Shown here piece after piece: positions 1 to 6,338 of a DNA stretch of 9,278 bases. The DNA is from Candidatus Hydrogenedentota bacterium (GTDB lineage: Bacteria; Hydrogenedentota; Hydrogenedentia; Hydrogenedentales; SLHB01). Every line of letters starts with the position of its first letter. Within the stretch, counting starts at the first letter, position 1. Made by a program: the position numbers and the translations under genes. The stretch is taken from positions 1-9,278 of the forward strand of contig SLSB01000101.1 in assembly GCA_007130675.1 (NCBI GenBank). The letters run 5' to 3'. Below the pieces are notes generated by a model. It searched no databases, was not told the origin of the DNA, and worked only from the letters and a program-made list of their open reading frames with translations.

Positions 1-13
1 CCAGGTGGGTTGG

Positions 14-1879
14 ATGAACGCAAGACGAGACATACGCGCGGTGCGGGTGCTGCCGGAGGACGTGGCGAACAAGATCGCCGCGGGCGAGGTGGTCGAGCGG
101 CCGGGGTCGGTGGTCAAGGAGTTGGTCGAAAACGCCCTTGACGCTGGGGCCACCCGCATCATCGTGCGTCTGGTCGCCGCGGGCCGGCGCACCATCGAGA
201 TCATCGACAACGGGCACGGCATGTCCGAGCAGGACGCGCTGCTGGCCATCGAGCGTCATGCCACCAGCAAGATCCGCAAGGCCGACGATATCGACAGTGT
301 GACGACAATGGGTTTCCGGGGCGAGGCGTTGCCGAGCATCGCCTCGGTGTCGCGTTTCGAGCTGGTGTCGCGCCGCCGCGAGGACGAACACGCCACGCGT
401 ATCCGCGTCGAAGGAGGCGTCTTGCGCGATGTTTCGCAGACCTCGGCCCCGCCGGGAACGCGGGTCACGGTGAACCGGCTGTATTTCAATACGCCGGTGC
501 GCGAGAAGTTTTTGAAGGGCATTACCACGGAACTCAGCCAGTCCATTGACATTGTGCAGCGTCATGCGTTGGCCGCACCCGGCGTCGCCTTTCAATTTCT
601 GCACAATGAGAAACTCTTGTTCGATATTCCCGAAAACACGACCCTTCTGGATCGCATTGCGCTCATCTGGGGCCTTGGATTTGTTGAAGACCTGGTCGAG
701 CTCGAGGGGCAGGGTGCGGGGCTTGCGTTCTTGGGGTTTGTCGGTACGCCGTCGCTGACCCGCTCGGCGCGGTCGCATCAGTTCTTTTTCTTCAATGGCC
801 GCCCGGTGGTCAACCGAAGCCTTCAATACGGGTTCGAGGAGGGCTATCGCGGTTTGTTGACGGTCGGGCGCCGCCCTGTCGGGATTCTCATGGTGACTGC
901 GCCGCCGCGTCTTGTTGACGTCAACATCCATCCGGCCAAGCGCGAGATCCGGTTTCGGGATGAGCAGGCCGCGCGGCAGGCGCTGCGCGACGCTGTGCGA
1001 ACCACGCTGGCGCATCTAAAGCAATCCGACGCGCAGCCATGCCCGCAGACAGCACAAACGGCTCACAGCAATGAGGCACCGCCCAAAGCATCCATAAAGT
1101 CGCGCACACCGGATTCAGAAACAGTTTCGCCTGAGCGGGAAACAGGCCATCGAGACGAAAAAGCCGTTCCGATGCCGCCGCAGCCCGCGCTGGACCCGCT
1201 CCCGCCCGCGCAGACAGAGTTTGCAGGCATTCATTCGAGTACGCAGCGCGAGAGCAGTGCCGAAGTCGAGCCGCGCGCGTTTTACGCGACCCTCGGGCGT
1301 GTCGGCGATGTGCCGATACAGATCTTCGATACCTACCTGCTGGTGCCGGAGGAAGAGCGTCTGCTCATCATCGATCAGCATGCCCTCCATGAGCGGCTGA
1401 CGTTCGATAACCTGCTCGCGGACTTGCAGGACTCGGATTACCAGGCCCAGCAATTAGTGGTTCCGATTTTGATTGACGTGCCCCCGGCATACGTGAAACT
1501 CCTCCAGCAGCATCAGGAGCTTTTCTCGAACCTAGGCATCGAAATCGAGCCGTTCGGCGGCAACACGTTCCAGGTCACCGCACTATGCCACCTCTATGAA
1601 GACGCACGCATTCCCGATGTGGTCCACCGGGTGCTCGATACCCTTGCCCAGGGCGACCTCTTCAACCGCGAGGAGATCGTGTCGGACCTCTTGCGTCTGA
1701 CCGTCGAGGCGTGCCGCAGTTCGGTCAAGGCGGGCGACCGATTGTCCCCCGAGGAACGGCGCGAGCTGATCGAGGGGTTCCGGCGTCTGCGCCCTCCATA
1801 CACCTGTCCGCACGGCCGCCCGATTATCACCGAGCTGACCCAGATGCAGATGGAGAAGAGCTTCCGGAGGCGTCCGTGA
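14..1879 (+). CDS. mutL: DNA mismatch repair protein MutL (endonuclease type)
   Basis: MutL couples mismatch recognition by MutS to strand incision in the cytoplasm. The N-terminal GHKL ATPase is complete: KELVEN (general base E36, Mg-binding N40), DNGHGM at 65-70 and GFRGEAL at 100-106. A proline/alanine/glutamate-rich linker of about 90 residues (roughly 335-425) follows, then the dimerisation/endonuclease domain with DQHALHER at 454-461, ACRSSVKAGD near 557-566 and CPHGRP at 598-603. The Asp, His, Glu, Cys and His that correspond to the B. subtilis MutL metal ligands are all present, so this is a nicking MutL, unlike the E. coli protein. The length of 621 aa is normal. I chose ATG 14 because AGGTGG lies at 3-8, five bases upstream. 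GTG 5, in frame, or a start beyond the window edge cannot be excluded. The stop codon overlaps the miaA start. No mutS is in view. Confidence 0.97.
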   Translation: MNARRDIRAVRVLPEDVANKIAAGEVVERPGSVVKELVENALDAGATRIIVRLVAAGRRTIEIIDNGHGMSEQDALLAIERHATSKIRKADDIDSVTTMGFRGEALPSIASVSRFELVSRRREDEHATRIRVEGGVLRDVSQTSAPPGTRVTVNRLYFNTPVREKFLKGITTELSQSIDIVQRHALAAPGVAFQFLHNEKLLFDIPENTTLLDRIALIWGLGFVEDLVELEGQGAGLAFLGFVGTPSLTRSARSHQFFFFNGRPVVNRSLQYGFEEGYRGLLTVGRRPVGILMVTAPPRLVDVNIHPAKREIRFRDEQAARQALRDAVRTTLAHLKQSDAQPCPQTAQTAHSNEAPPKASIKSRTPDSETVSPERETGHRDEKAVPMPPQPALDPLPPAQTEFAGIHSSTQRESSAEVEPRAFYATLGRVGDVPIQIFDTYLLVPEEERLLIIDQHALHERLTFDNLLADLQDSDYQAQQLVVPILIDVPPAYVKLLQQHQELFSNLGIEIEPFGGNTFQVTALCHLYEDARIPDVVHRVLDTLAQGDLFNREEIVSDLLRLTVEACRSSVKAGDRLSPEERRELIEGFRRLRPPYTCPHGRPIITELTQMQMEKSFRRRP

Positions 1880-2805
1880 AGAGCGTGCTTGCCGTCGTCG
1901 GCCCTACGGCCTCGGGAAAGACCGCGTTGGCTATCGAACTGGCCGAGCGCCTCGACACCGAAATCCTCTCGGCGGACTCGATGCAGGTGTACCGCGGGAT
2001 GGAAATCGGCACGGCCGCGCCCACGCGCGAGGAACAAGAGCGGATCACCCATCATTTTGTCGGTTTTCTCGACCCTGGCGCCGAGTTCTCGGCGGGCATG
2101 TTCGAACGCATGGCGCGAGAGGTGGTCGAGCGGTTGAATGCATGCGGCAAGGTTGCCGTTGTGGCCGGCGGGGCGGGTTTGTATGTGCGTGCCCTGCTCG
2201 AGGGGCTGTTCCCCGGTCCCGCCAAAGACGACGCGGTCCGCCAGCGATTGCATCGTGAAGCGGAAATCGAAGGCGTGCCTTCACTCTACGCGCGCCTTCA
2301 AGAGCACGATCCTGTGTACGCCCAATTGATCAACGCAAACGATCTGCGCCGCATCGTGCGCGCCCTCGAGGTCTACGAGCTCACCGGTGAGCCATTGTCA
2401 ACGCTCCACGCGGAACACCAGGAGGCCGCGATGCCGCTGGCCGCCGTCCAGGTCGGCCTTGATTGGCCTCGCGACGAGCTGTATGCTCGCATCGACGCCC
2501 GTGTCGACCGGATGCTCGAGCAGGGATTCGTCGAGGAGGTGCGCGCTTTGCTCGATGCCGGATACGAAAAGCACATCCACCGGCTGCGGTCGCTGGGCTA
2601 TCGCGAATTTGCCGCATTTCTGGCGGGGAAACAGTCCTTTGAGGAAGCCGCCGAGGCCATGAAACAAAACACGCGGCGTTTCGCGAAGCGGCAGCTCACG
2701 TGGTTTCGCTCGGACCCGGGCATTCACTGGATGAAGGCCGAGGCGGGGCGGTCCATCTCGAGTTATGCCGAGGAAGCGCGGAGGTTGCTCGAGGCGACGC
2801 CATAG
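1876..2805 (+). CDS. miaA: tRNA dimethylallyltransferase MiaA
   Basis: MiaA transfers a dimethylallyl group from DMAPP to N6 of A37 in tRNAs reading UNN codons, the first step towards ms2i6A. The 309-aa product has the family length and motifs in order: the P-loop GPTASGKT at 9-16, SADSMQVYRGMEIGTA (substrate and tRNA contact region, catalytic Asp), HHFVGFLDP, the VVAGGAGLYVRALL block, DLRRIVRALEVYELTG, and the C-terminal LRSLGYREF and NTRRFAKRQLTWFR. The open frame extends upstream inside mutL, but homology begins at GTG 1876. GGAGG at 1866-1870 sits five bases before this start, and GTGA overlaps the mutL stop, which suggests translational coupling. mutL-miaA adjacency is also seen in E. 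coli (mutL-miaA-hfq). No hfq follows here; the gene ends 3 bp from the end of the opposing folate gene. Confidence 0.97.
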   Translation: MKSVLAVVGPTASGKTALAIELAERLDTEILSADSMQVYRGMEIGTAAPTREEQERITHHFVGFLDPGAEFSAGMFERMAREVVERLNACGKVAVVAGGAGLYVRALLEGLFPGPAKDDAVRQRLHREAEIEGVPSLYARLQEHDPVYAQLINANDLRRIVRALEVYELTGEPLSTLHAEHQEAAMPLAAVQVGLDWPRDELYARIDARVDRMLEQGFVEEVRALLDAGYEKHIHRLRSLGYREFAAFLAGKQSFEEAAEAMKQNTRRFAKRQLTWFRSDPGIHWMKAEAGRSISSYAEEARRLLEATP

Positions 2806-2808
2806 GGT

Positions 2809-3378
2809 TCAGGGCGCACACCGGTAGATCGCGGTTTCGGTTACCAGGATATCCATCGGCACGTCGTGTGGCGCGACCGGTACCTCGGGGACGATCTGCA
2901 TGTCATAGGCCAGGGCAATCTTGACCCCGGGAAACTCTGCCAGAAACCGGTCAAAATATCCGCCGCCGTATCCGATACGCCAGCCAGTCAGGGTAAATGC
3001 AATGCCCGGCACGAGGACGGCGCTGTCCGGCGGAGGCGGCATATCGTGTTGGCGCTCGGGCCGCGGTTCGAGAATGCCGAAGGTTCCCCGAGCAAGGTCT
3101 GTCATGTGTTCCAGTCGAGACCAAACCATCTGGCCTTTGCCCCGGGTGAGCGGCACAAGCACCGGCCGCCGGGCGCGCAGCAGCTCATCGATAAGCGGCC
3201 GCGTGTCCACTTCGTTGTCTTTCGAGGCCACATACGTCAGAATCGCCGAGGCCGCTTGGAATTCAGGTAAACACGCGACGCGCTGGCGAATGGCCGCGCT
3301 TTTTGTCGCGGCCTCTTCGGGCGAGAGACGCTTCCGAGCCTCGAGAAGCCGTGTACGGATTGCTTTTTTTTCGAGCAT
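2809..3378 (-). CDS. ygfA: 5-formyltetrahydrofolate cyclo-ligase
   Basis: This enzyme uses ATP to convert 5-formyl-THF to 5,10-methenyl-THF, returning a storage or inhibitory folate to the one-carbon pool in the cytoplasm. The 189-aa product shows the family layout: a basic N-terminal helix with KKAIRTRLLEARKRL (4-18), a central ILTYVASKDNEVDTRPLI segment, and the diagnostic VPGIAF...GYGGGYFDRFL block (123-146) that binds nucleotide and folate, followed by DVPMDILVTE (172-181). I chose ATG 3376-3378 because homology begins there. The frame stays open to about 3456, but that extension has no family similarity. The ribosome site is weak. The third to fifth codons form a run of eight A. The gene converges on miaA with a 3-bp gap and has its own promoter-like sequence about 50 bp upstream. 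Confidence 0.95.
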   Translation of the reverse strand: MLEKKAIRTRLLEARKRLSPEEAATKSAAIRQRVACLPEFQAASAILTYVASKDNEVDTRPLIDELLRARRPVLVPLTRGKGQMVWSRLEHMTDLARGTFGILEPRPERQHDMPPPPDSAVLVPGIAFTLTGWRIGYGGGYFDRFLAEFPGVKIALAYDMQIVPEVPVAPHDVPMDILVTETAIYRCAP

Positions 3379-3430
3379 GGGCTGTCCCGTATGGCGAGGG
3401 GCGCTGCAAGAGCCATCCGCCGATTCGTCT

Positions 3431-3460
3431 CTTATACGAGTAGGCGGGCAGAGCAATCAA
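3431..3460 (-). promoter_or_regulatory. Putative sigma70 promoter for the folate cyclo-ligase gene
   Basis: Read on the minus strand, TTGATT (3455-3460) is followed after 18 bp by TATAAG (3431-3436), matching the sigma70 consensus at 4/6 and 5/6. Transcription would begin near 3424, leaving a 5' leader of about 45 bases before ATG 3378. The -35 hexamer is flanked by an almost perfect dyad, GGCAGGGC and GCTCTGCC (3447-3468), which could be an operator. The call is by eye only. Confidence 0.5.
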
Positions 3461-3520
3461 GCCCTGCCGTTAATGCCGCTTGTTGGAGGTTGGGCTGCGC
3501 GTGTATTCCACGAAAACGTA

Positions 3521-3529
3521 TGGTACACT
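3521..3529 (+). promoter_or_regulatory. Putative extended -10 promoter for the DUF6807 gene
   Basis: TGG directly precedes TACACT (3524-3529), an extended -10 arrangement (TGn plus a 4/6 hexamer). No convincing -35 box lies 16-18 bp upstream. A start near 3536 would give a 28-base leader containing a strong AGGAGG at 3549-3554, nine bases before ATG 3564. It is divergent from the folate gene promoter. Confidence 0.35.
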
Positions 3530-3563
3530 GCCACGACAAGAAGAACACAGGAGGATAGGACCT

Positions 3564-4568
3564 ATGAGAATAATACGTGCAGCCACGCTGGGTTTGGCGA
3601 TGCTTTGGGCCGTATCGTGTCAGGCAATTCATGGAGGGCAGGCGGTGGTCCCGGAAATAACCGCTGCAGCGCCCGTGGACGGGTTCAGCCTGGAGGACGA
3701 CGGCAAACTGTTGGCTGTCTTCGAGGATGGCGCGCCGGTGTTGGCCTACCGGTATACGCGCGTGGATCCGCCGGAGGGCTTAGACGAGCGCTTCTGGCGC
3801 ATGAGCTATATTCACCCGCTTTTCGGGCTGGACGGGGATGTCTTGACTGAGGATTTTCCCTCTGGACACCGCCACCATCGCGGGGTTTTCTGGACGTGGC
3901 CAGAATGCACCGTTGGCGGCCGGAAGATGGACGTGTGGCACTTGGACGGTGTGCGCCAGATTTTCGAGCAATGGATCACGCGCGAGGCGGACGAACAGAG
4001 CGCCACGGTGGCCGTTCAGAACGTGTGGGTGTTCGACGATGATCCCACGCCGATTGTCCGCGAGCGGATCTCGTTTACGGTTTACCCCGCTGATGAAGTG
4101 GGCCGCGCTATCGATTTTCATCTCGCGTTTACCAACGTCTGCGACGAAGTGGTGACGATCCGGGGGGCAGGCGACAGAGGTTATGGGGGATTCTCGCACC
4201 GGCAGGACAGTGCCCGCAGACCGCTGCAATTCACAACTGCCGACGGAGCGGTCGACGAGGACTTTACCGAATACGACACGCCTTGGGCGGATTGTACGTC
4301 GACGGTCGAGCCTGATGGGCCCACTTCCGGTGTGGCGATCTTTCAGCATCCGTCGAACCCGGGGTACCCGCACCCGGGGTGGCTGTTCCGGCACTACGGA
4401 TTCCTGGGTGTGTCCTATCCTCACATCGAGACGCTTACGCTCGAGCCGGGCGACGGTTTCGAACTTCGTTACCGCATGTACATACACCGCGGGGATGCGG
4501 AATTCGGTCGGGTTGCCGAACGTTTTGCTGCATACACTGAACAGGCGACAGCGGCGGAAGAGGAATAG
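3564..4568 (+). CDS. Exported DUF6807 ('PmoA') family protein, probable lipoprotein
   Basis: The 334-aa product begins with a short signal sequence: R2 and R5, a hydrophobic stretch 6-17, then AVSC with Cys19 as a possible lipidation site; a Sec cleavage after QA21 is an alternative. The mature part matches the pattern of PF14100/DUF6807: a beta-rich start (LLAVFEDGAPVLAYRY), SYIHPLFGLDGDVLTEDFP, then the histidine-rich SGHRHHRGVFW at 100-110, and late GVAIFQHPSNPGYPHPGW and FELRYRMYIHRGD segments. The family was once labelled methane oxygenase PmoA, but it is unrelated to particulate methane monooxygenase and its function is not established; a carbohydrate-related role is often suggested from neighbours elsewhere. 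I chose ATG 3564 because AGGAGG sits nine bases upstream and a signal peptide follows; the frame is open back to 3480. No operon partner is seen, so the substrate is unknown. Confidence 0.85.
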   Translation: MRIIRAATLGLAMLWAVSCQAIHGGQAVVPEITAAAPVDGFSLEDDGKLLAVFEDGAPVLAYRYTRVDPPEGLDERFWRMSYIHPLFGLDGDVLTEDFPSGHRHHRGVFWTWPECTVGGRKMDVWHLDGVRQIFEQWITREADEQSATVAVQNVWVFDDDPTPIVRERISFTVYPADEVGRAIDFHLAFTNVCDEVVTIRGAGDRGYGGFSHRQDSARRPLQFTTADGAVDEDFTEYDTPWADCTSTVEPDGPTSGVAIFQHPSNPGYPHPGWLFRHYGFLGVSYPHIETLTLEPGDGFELRYRMYIHRGDAEFGRVAERFAAYTEQATAAEEE

Positions 4569-4800
4569 CCGCCCGCATTCTGTGTTCGCGTGTGCGCCAT
4601 AGATTGGCGATCTGGCGTTGCAATCGGGGGAAAAGTGCACCTTGCGTGTTCCAGCCTCGAATCGGGCGGCTGAAGGGCGTGGGAGGGAATTCGTGATGCC
4701 ATGCCGAAGAGAGAACACGGAAAGGCGTAAGAAGCTGCAAAGTAATGAGATAGAGTTCGCTTTCGTTTTATAAACACGCACCGGAAATCCATGCAAAGGG

Positions 4801-4821
4801 CAAAGGCATCTCTTTGTTTTT
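4801..4821 (+). terminator. Weak candidate intrinsic terminator after the DUF6807 gene
   Basis: CAAAG (4801-4805) and CTTTG (4812-4816) form a five-pair AT-rich stem with a six-base loop, followed directly by five T. The stem is weak and lies about 230 bases after the stop codon, so this is only a possibility. Confidence 0.25.
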
Positions 4822-4828
4822 GCGAGGT

Positions 4829-4858
4829 TTGACATTTCTTTGACTCTTGACCTAGCAT
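4829..4858 (+). promoter_or_regulatory. Putative sigma70 promoter upstream of the radical-SAM-like gene
   Basis: A perfect TTGACA (4829-4834) is followed after 18 bp by TAGCAT (4853-4858, 4/6). A second, overlapping option is TTGCGG (4869-4874), 17 bp, then TACAAT (4892-4897, 5/6). TTGAC also recurs at 4840 and 4847. Either start would give a leader of about 295-335 bases before ATG 5198. Confidence 0.4.
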
Positions 4859-4859
4859 G

Positions 4860-4877
4860 TTGCGGAATTTGCGGAAT
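4860..4877 (+). repeat. Perfect tandem repeat of TTGCGGAAT (2 x 9 bp)
   Basis: Two identical adjacent copies of TTGCGGAAT occupy 4860-4868 and 4869-4877. They lie immediately downstream of the candidate -10 of the first promoter and overlap the candidate -35 of the second, a usual place for a regulator site. The function is unknown. Confidence 0.6.
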
Positions 4878-4971
4878 TGTCGATTGCAGGGTACAATTGA
4901 AACTGTGCAAATTGCTGCAACGGCGGGCGCACGATTCGCGCTCGTGGTACGTTTAGAGAAGAATTAGGTAG

Positions 4972-5080
4972 ACGGCGCGCAAAACACAAAATGCGGGAAT
5001 TTACAGCGCGTCCGTTAGTGTTGTCAGGTAATAGTCGATATATCGTCAGGGCGGTATGCTTCGCCGCAGAACGTGCGCTG
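4972..5080 (+). other. Candidate structured leader with competing stems
   Basis: ACGGCGCGC (4972-4980) can pair with GCGCG-T-CCGT (5006-5015), giving nine pairs with one bulged base and a 25-base loop. The same 5' arm region, CAGCGC (5004-5009), can instead pair with GCGCTG (5075-5080), enclosing a palindrome CGATATATCG (5036-5045) and a GGCG/CGCC hairpin (5050-5065). A separate small hairpin, GGGCGC/GCGCTC, lies at 4925-4943. The competing pairings recall an attenuator or riboswitch-like switch, but this was judged by eye. Confidence 0.3.
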
Positions 5081-5197
5081 CGAGGGGGGAAACTCAAAGG
5101 CGCATAAGTGTCAGGTGAAGAACGCATCTCGGTATGTGTGTTGTGAGTTCGGACGCGGGTGACGTGGTGAAGTTGGCGACGCAAAAGGTAAAATACA

Positions 5198-6001
5198 ATG
5201 GCGGCTTCCAGAAAACGTTGGGATTCAATTTACGCAAACACCAATCCTTTTTCGTTACCGCAACATATTGCGAGCGGGGTTAAGTCTGCTGCACGAGCGC
5301 GGACCAATGGGCCCGGCGCGGAGCGTTTGCGGTGTCTTTGGGTTTATGTCACTGCGCGCGGTGGGAGCGGATCTTCGCAGCCGCCTCTCGCTGCTGACGA
5401 ATGGCTGAGCATCCTCGACGAATCCGCCGCGTTGGGATCCGAATGTGTTGTGATTAGCACGGGTGCAGGCCTCGATGCCCACCCCGAGATTCTGGCCATG
5501 TGCTCGTGGGCTCAGGAAACCCACGGGATGTTGGTGGGGTTGCACGTGTATAAGAAGCCGTTGACCAAAGCCGAGACAGCCAAACTGACCACCCTCGACC
5601 AGCCCCACTTTGCCCTTTTTGTCGACTCTGAGATTCTTAGCGACATGCCAGACGCTGAGGACATGGGTATCCGTGTGTACCAAGCCGACTGCGATGGACG
5701 CGAGCTCACCGTAGGGGACTGTACTTTTCCCGAAAGCATGACCTGTGTAGGGCCGAGTGGTGAAATGTTTGCCTGTGGTTATGTTTATGGGAGCAAGAAA
5801 TACGCCAGGGGACATTGCCTGGAACGGGAGTTGAGCGCCGTAATGTCCGATGAGGCCATCCCACATATGATTCCCCGGGGCGACCCCGGCACCAAACGCC
5901 GATGTAATGGGTGCCCGCCTCTGATGCAGCGGATGCTTGAAAATAACGCCCACGATGTCCGCCCGGCGAAATCGAACGGCAACGGCAAGAAACAGGCCTG
6001 A
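5198..6001 (+). CDS. Degenerate radical-SAM/SPASM-like protein lacking the CxxxCxxC motif
   Basis: This is a 267-aa protein. LWVYVTARG...ADEWLSILDESAALGSECVVISTGAG...HPEI (47-98) follows the opening of radical-SAM/SPASM enzymes (L-lYVT-x-C-N-L-x-C-x-x-C ... eEW...l.elG...v.lTGGEP..hPe). Here the three cluster cysteines are replaced by a Gly/Ser segment (ARGGSGSS, 53-60), and the SAM-contacting GGE position reads TGA. The barrel is also short. The C-terminal part keeps a SPASM-like pattern: C183-x9-C193 with G188-x4-C193, GHCLERELSAVMSDEAI around C207, and C236-x2-C239-P. An auxiliary Fe-S or metal site may persist, but radical chemistry is not expected. The tail is basic and soluble. ATG 5198 has AAAGG nine bases upstream. 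The role is unknown; it could be a partner or scaffold for an active enzyme encoded elsewhere. The resemblance is read from motifs only. Confidence 0.7.
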   Translation: MAASRKRWDSIYANTNPFSLPQHIASGVKSAARARTNGPGAERLRCLWVYVTARGGSGSSQPPLAADEWLSILDESAALGSECVVISTGAGLDAHPEILAMCSWAQETHGMLVGLHVYKKPLTKAETAKLTTLDQPHFALFVDSEILSDMPDAEDMGIRVYQADCDGRELTVGDCTFPESMTCVGPSGEMFACGYVYGSKKYARGHCLERELSAVMSDEAIPHMIPRGDPGTKRRCNGCPPLMQRMLENNAHDVRPAKSNGNGKKQA

Positions 6002-6010
6002 TCCGTTTTT

Positions 6011-6036
6011 TCTGCCCCTCATACTCGTGGGGCAGA
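6011..6036. repeat. Perfect 8-bp inverted repeat just after the radical-SAM-like gene
   Basis: TCTGCCCC (6011-6018) and GGGGCAGA (6029-6036) form eight perfect pairs with a 10-base loop, starting ten bases after the stop codon. The T-run lies before the stem (6006-6011) instead of after it, so it is not a canonical intrinsic terminator on either strand. It may protect the mRNA 3' end or cause pausing. Confidence 0.6.
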
Positions 6037-6125
6037 CCAAAGCTCCAACGTTCGTCTCTCCCTGTCGCTTCCTTCCTCCCCGGTTCCGCGTGGAAAGGTT
6101 TTCTGCTCCGTAGCGTTGCGCGGTT

Positions 6126-6151
6126 ACCCGGCTCAGCACGGTCCTTTTTTT
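6126..6151 (+). terminator. Weak candidate intrinsic terminator
   Basis: ACCCG (6126-6130) and CGGT (6139-6142) pair with one bulged C, followed two bases later by seven T (6145-6151). The short stem makes this tentative. It could end transcription from the gene finishing at 6001. Confidence 0.25.
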
Positions 6152-6182
6152 GCTCGAGGCACAGGGCACGTTAAACAAACTG

Positions 6183-6224
6183 TGGTTGCGGGTCATCCAC
6201 GGCCCGACAAGCCGGGCGCAACCA
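6183..6224. repeat. Long interrupted inverted repeat, possible structured RNA element
   Basis: TGGTTGCG (6183-6190) pairs perfectly with CGCAACCA (6217-6224). Directly inside on the 3' side, CGGG (6213-6216) pairs with CCCG (6203-6206) around a six-base loop, leaving a 12-base bulge at 6191-6202. This gives twelve pairs, stacked continuously on one side. No T-run follows, so it is not an obvious terminator. Confidence 0.5.
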
Positions 6225-6338
6225 AAGCGGGGGCGGCCGCCGCACTCCAAAGATGCTGCCCGATAACCGGGGCGTTGGCGTCACCCGGCGCTGACTGCGC
6301 TTTCGCCCGTGCTTATTTGGGGCCCTCTTTCGCATTCC

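Larger units (their letters stand above)
4569..5197. other. 629-bp gene-free region with promoter-like and inverted-repeat elements
   Basis: No reading frame here has recognisable homology; the minus-strand frame at 4852-5184 reads as low-information, Arg/Ser/Pro-rich sequence. The first 230 bases hold only a short dyad (CGCCA/TGGCG, 4595-4609) and a weak hairpin with a T-run (4801-4821). From 4829 onward come a TTGACA promoter-like element, a perfect 9-bp tandem repeat, and several inverted repeats between 4925 and 5080 whose arms could pair in alternative ways. This suggests a leader of about 320 bases for the gene at 5198. I do not recognise it as a known riboswitch class. Confidence 0.5.

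Noticed and set aside
3379..3563. Possible 6S RNA upstream of the folate gene, as 6S RNA often precedes ygfA
   Set aside because: I could not find the long paired ends and central bubble of 6S RNA in this interval; it is better explained as divergent promoters.
3780..4910. 376-aa minus-strand frame opposite the DUF6807 gene
   Set aside because: It is a GC-rich shadow of the real gene; the plus frame has a ribosome site, a signal peptide and family motifs.
4852..5184. 110-aa minus-strand frame in the leader of the radical-SAM-like gene
   Set aside because: The composition is rich in Arg/Ser/Pro with no motif, it covers promoter-like and inverted-repeat sequence, and no ribosome site is evident.
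6193..6201. TCATCCACG as an additional DnaA box
   Set aside because: It has two mismatches to the consensus and lies isolated about 790 bases from the main cluster, so it is likely chance.
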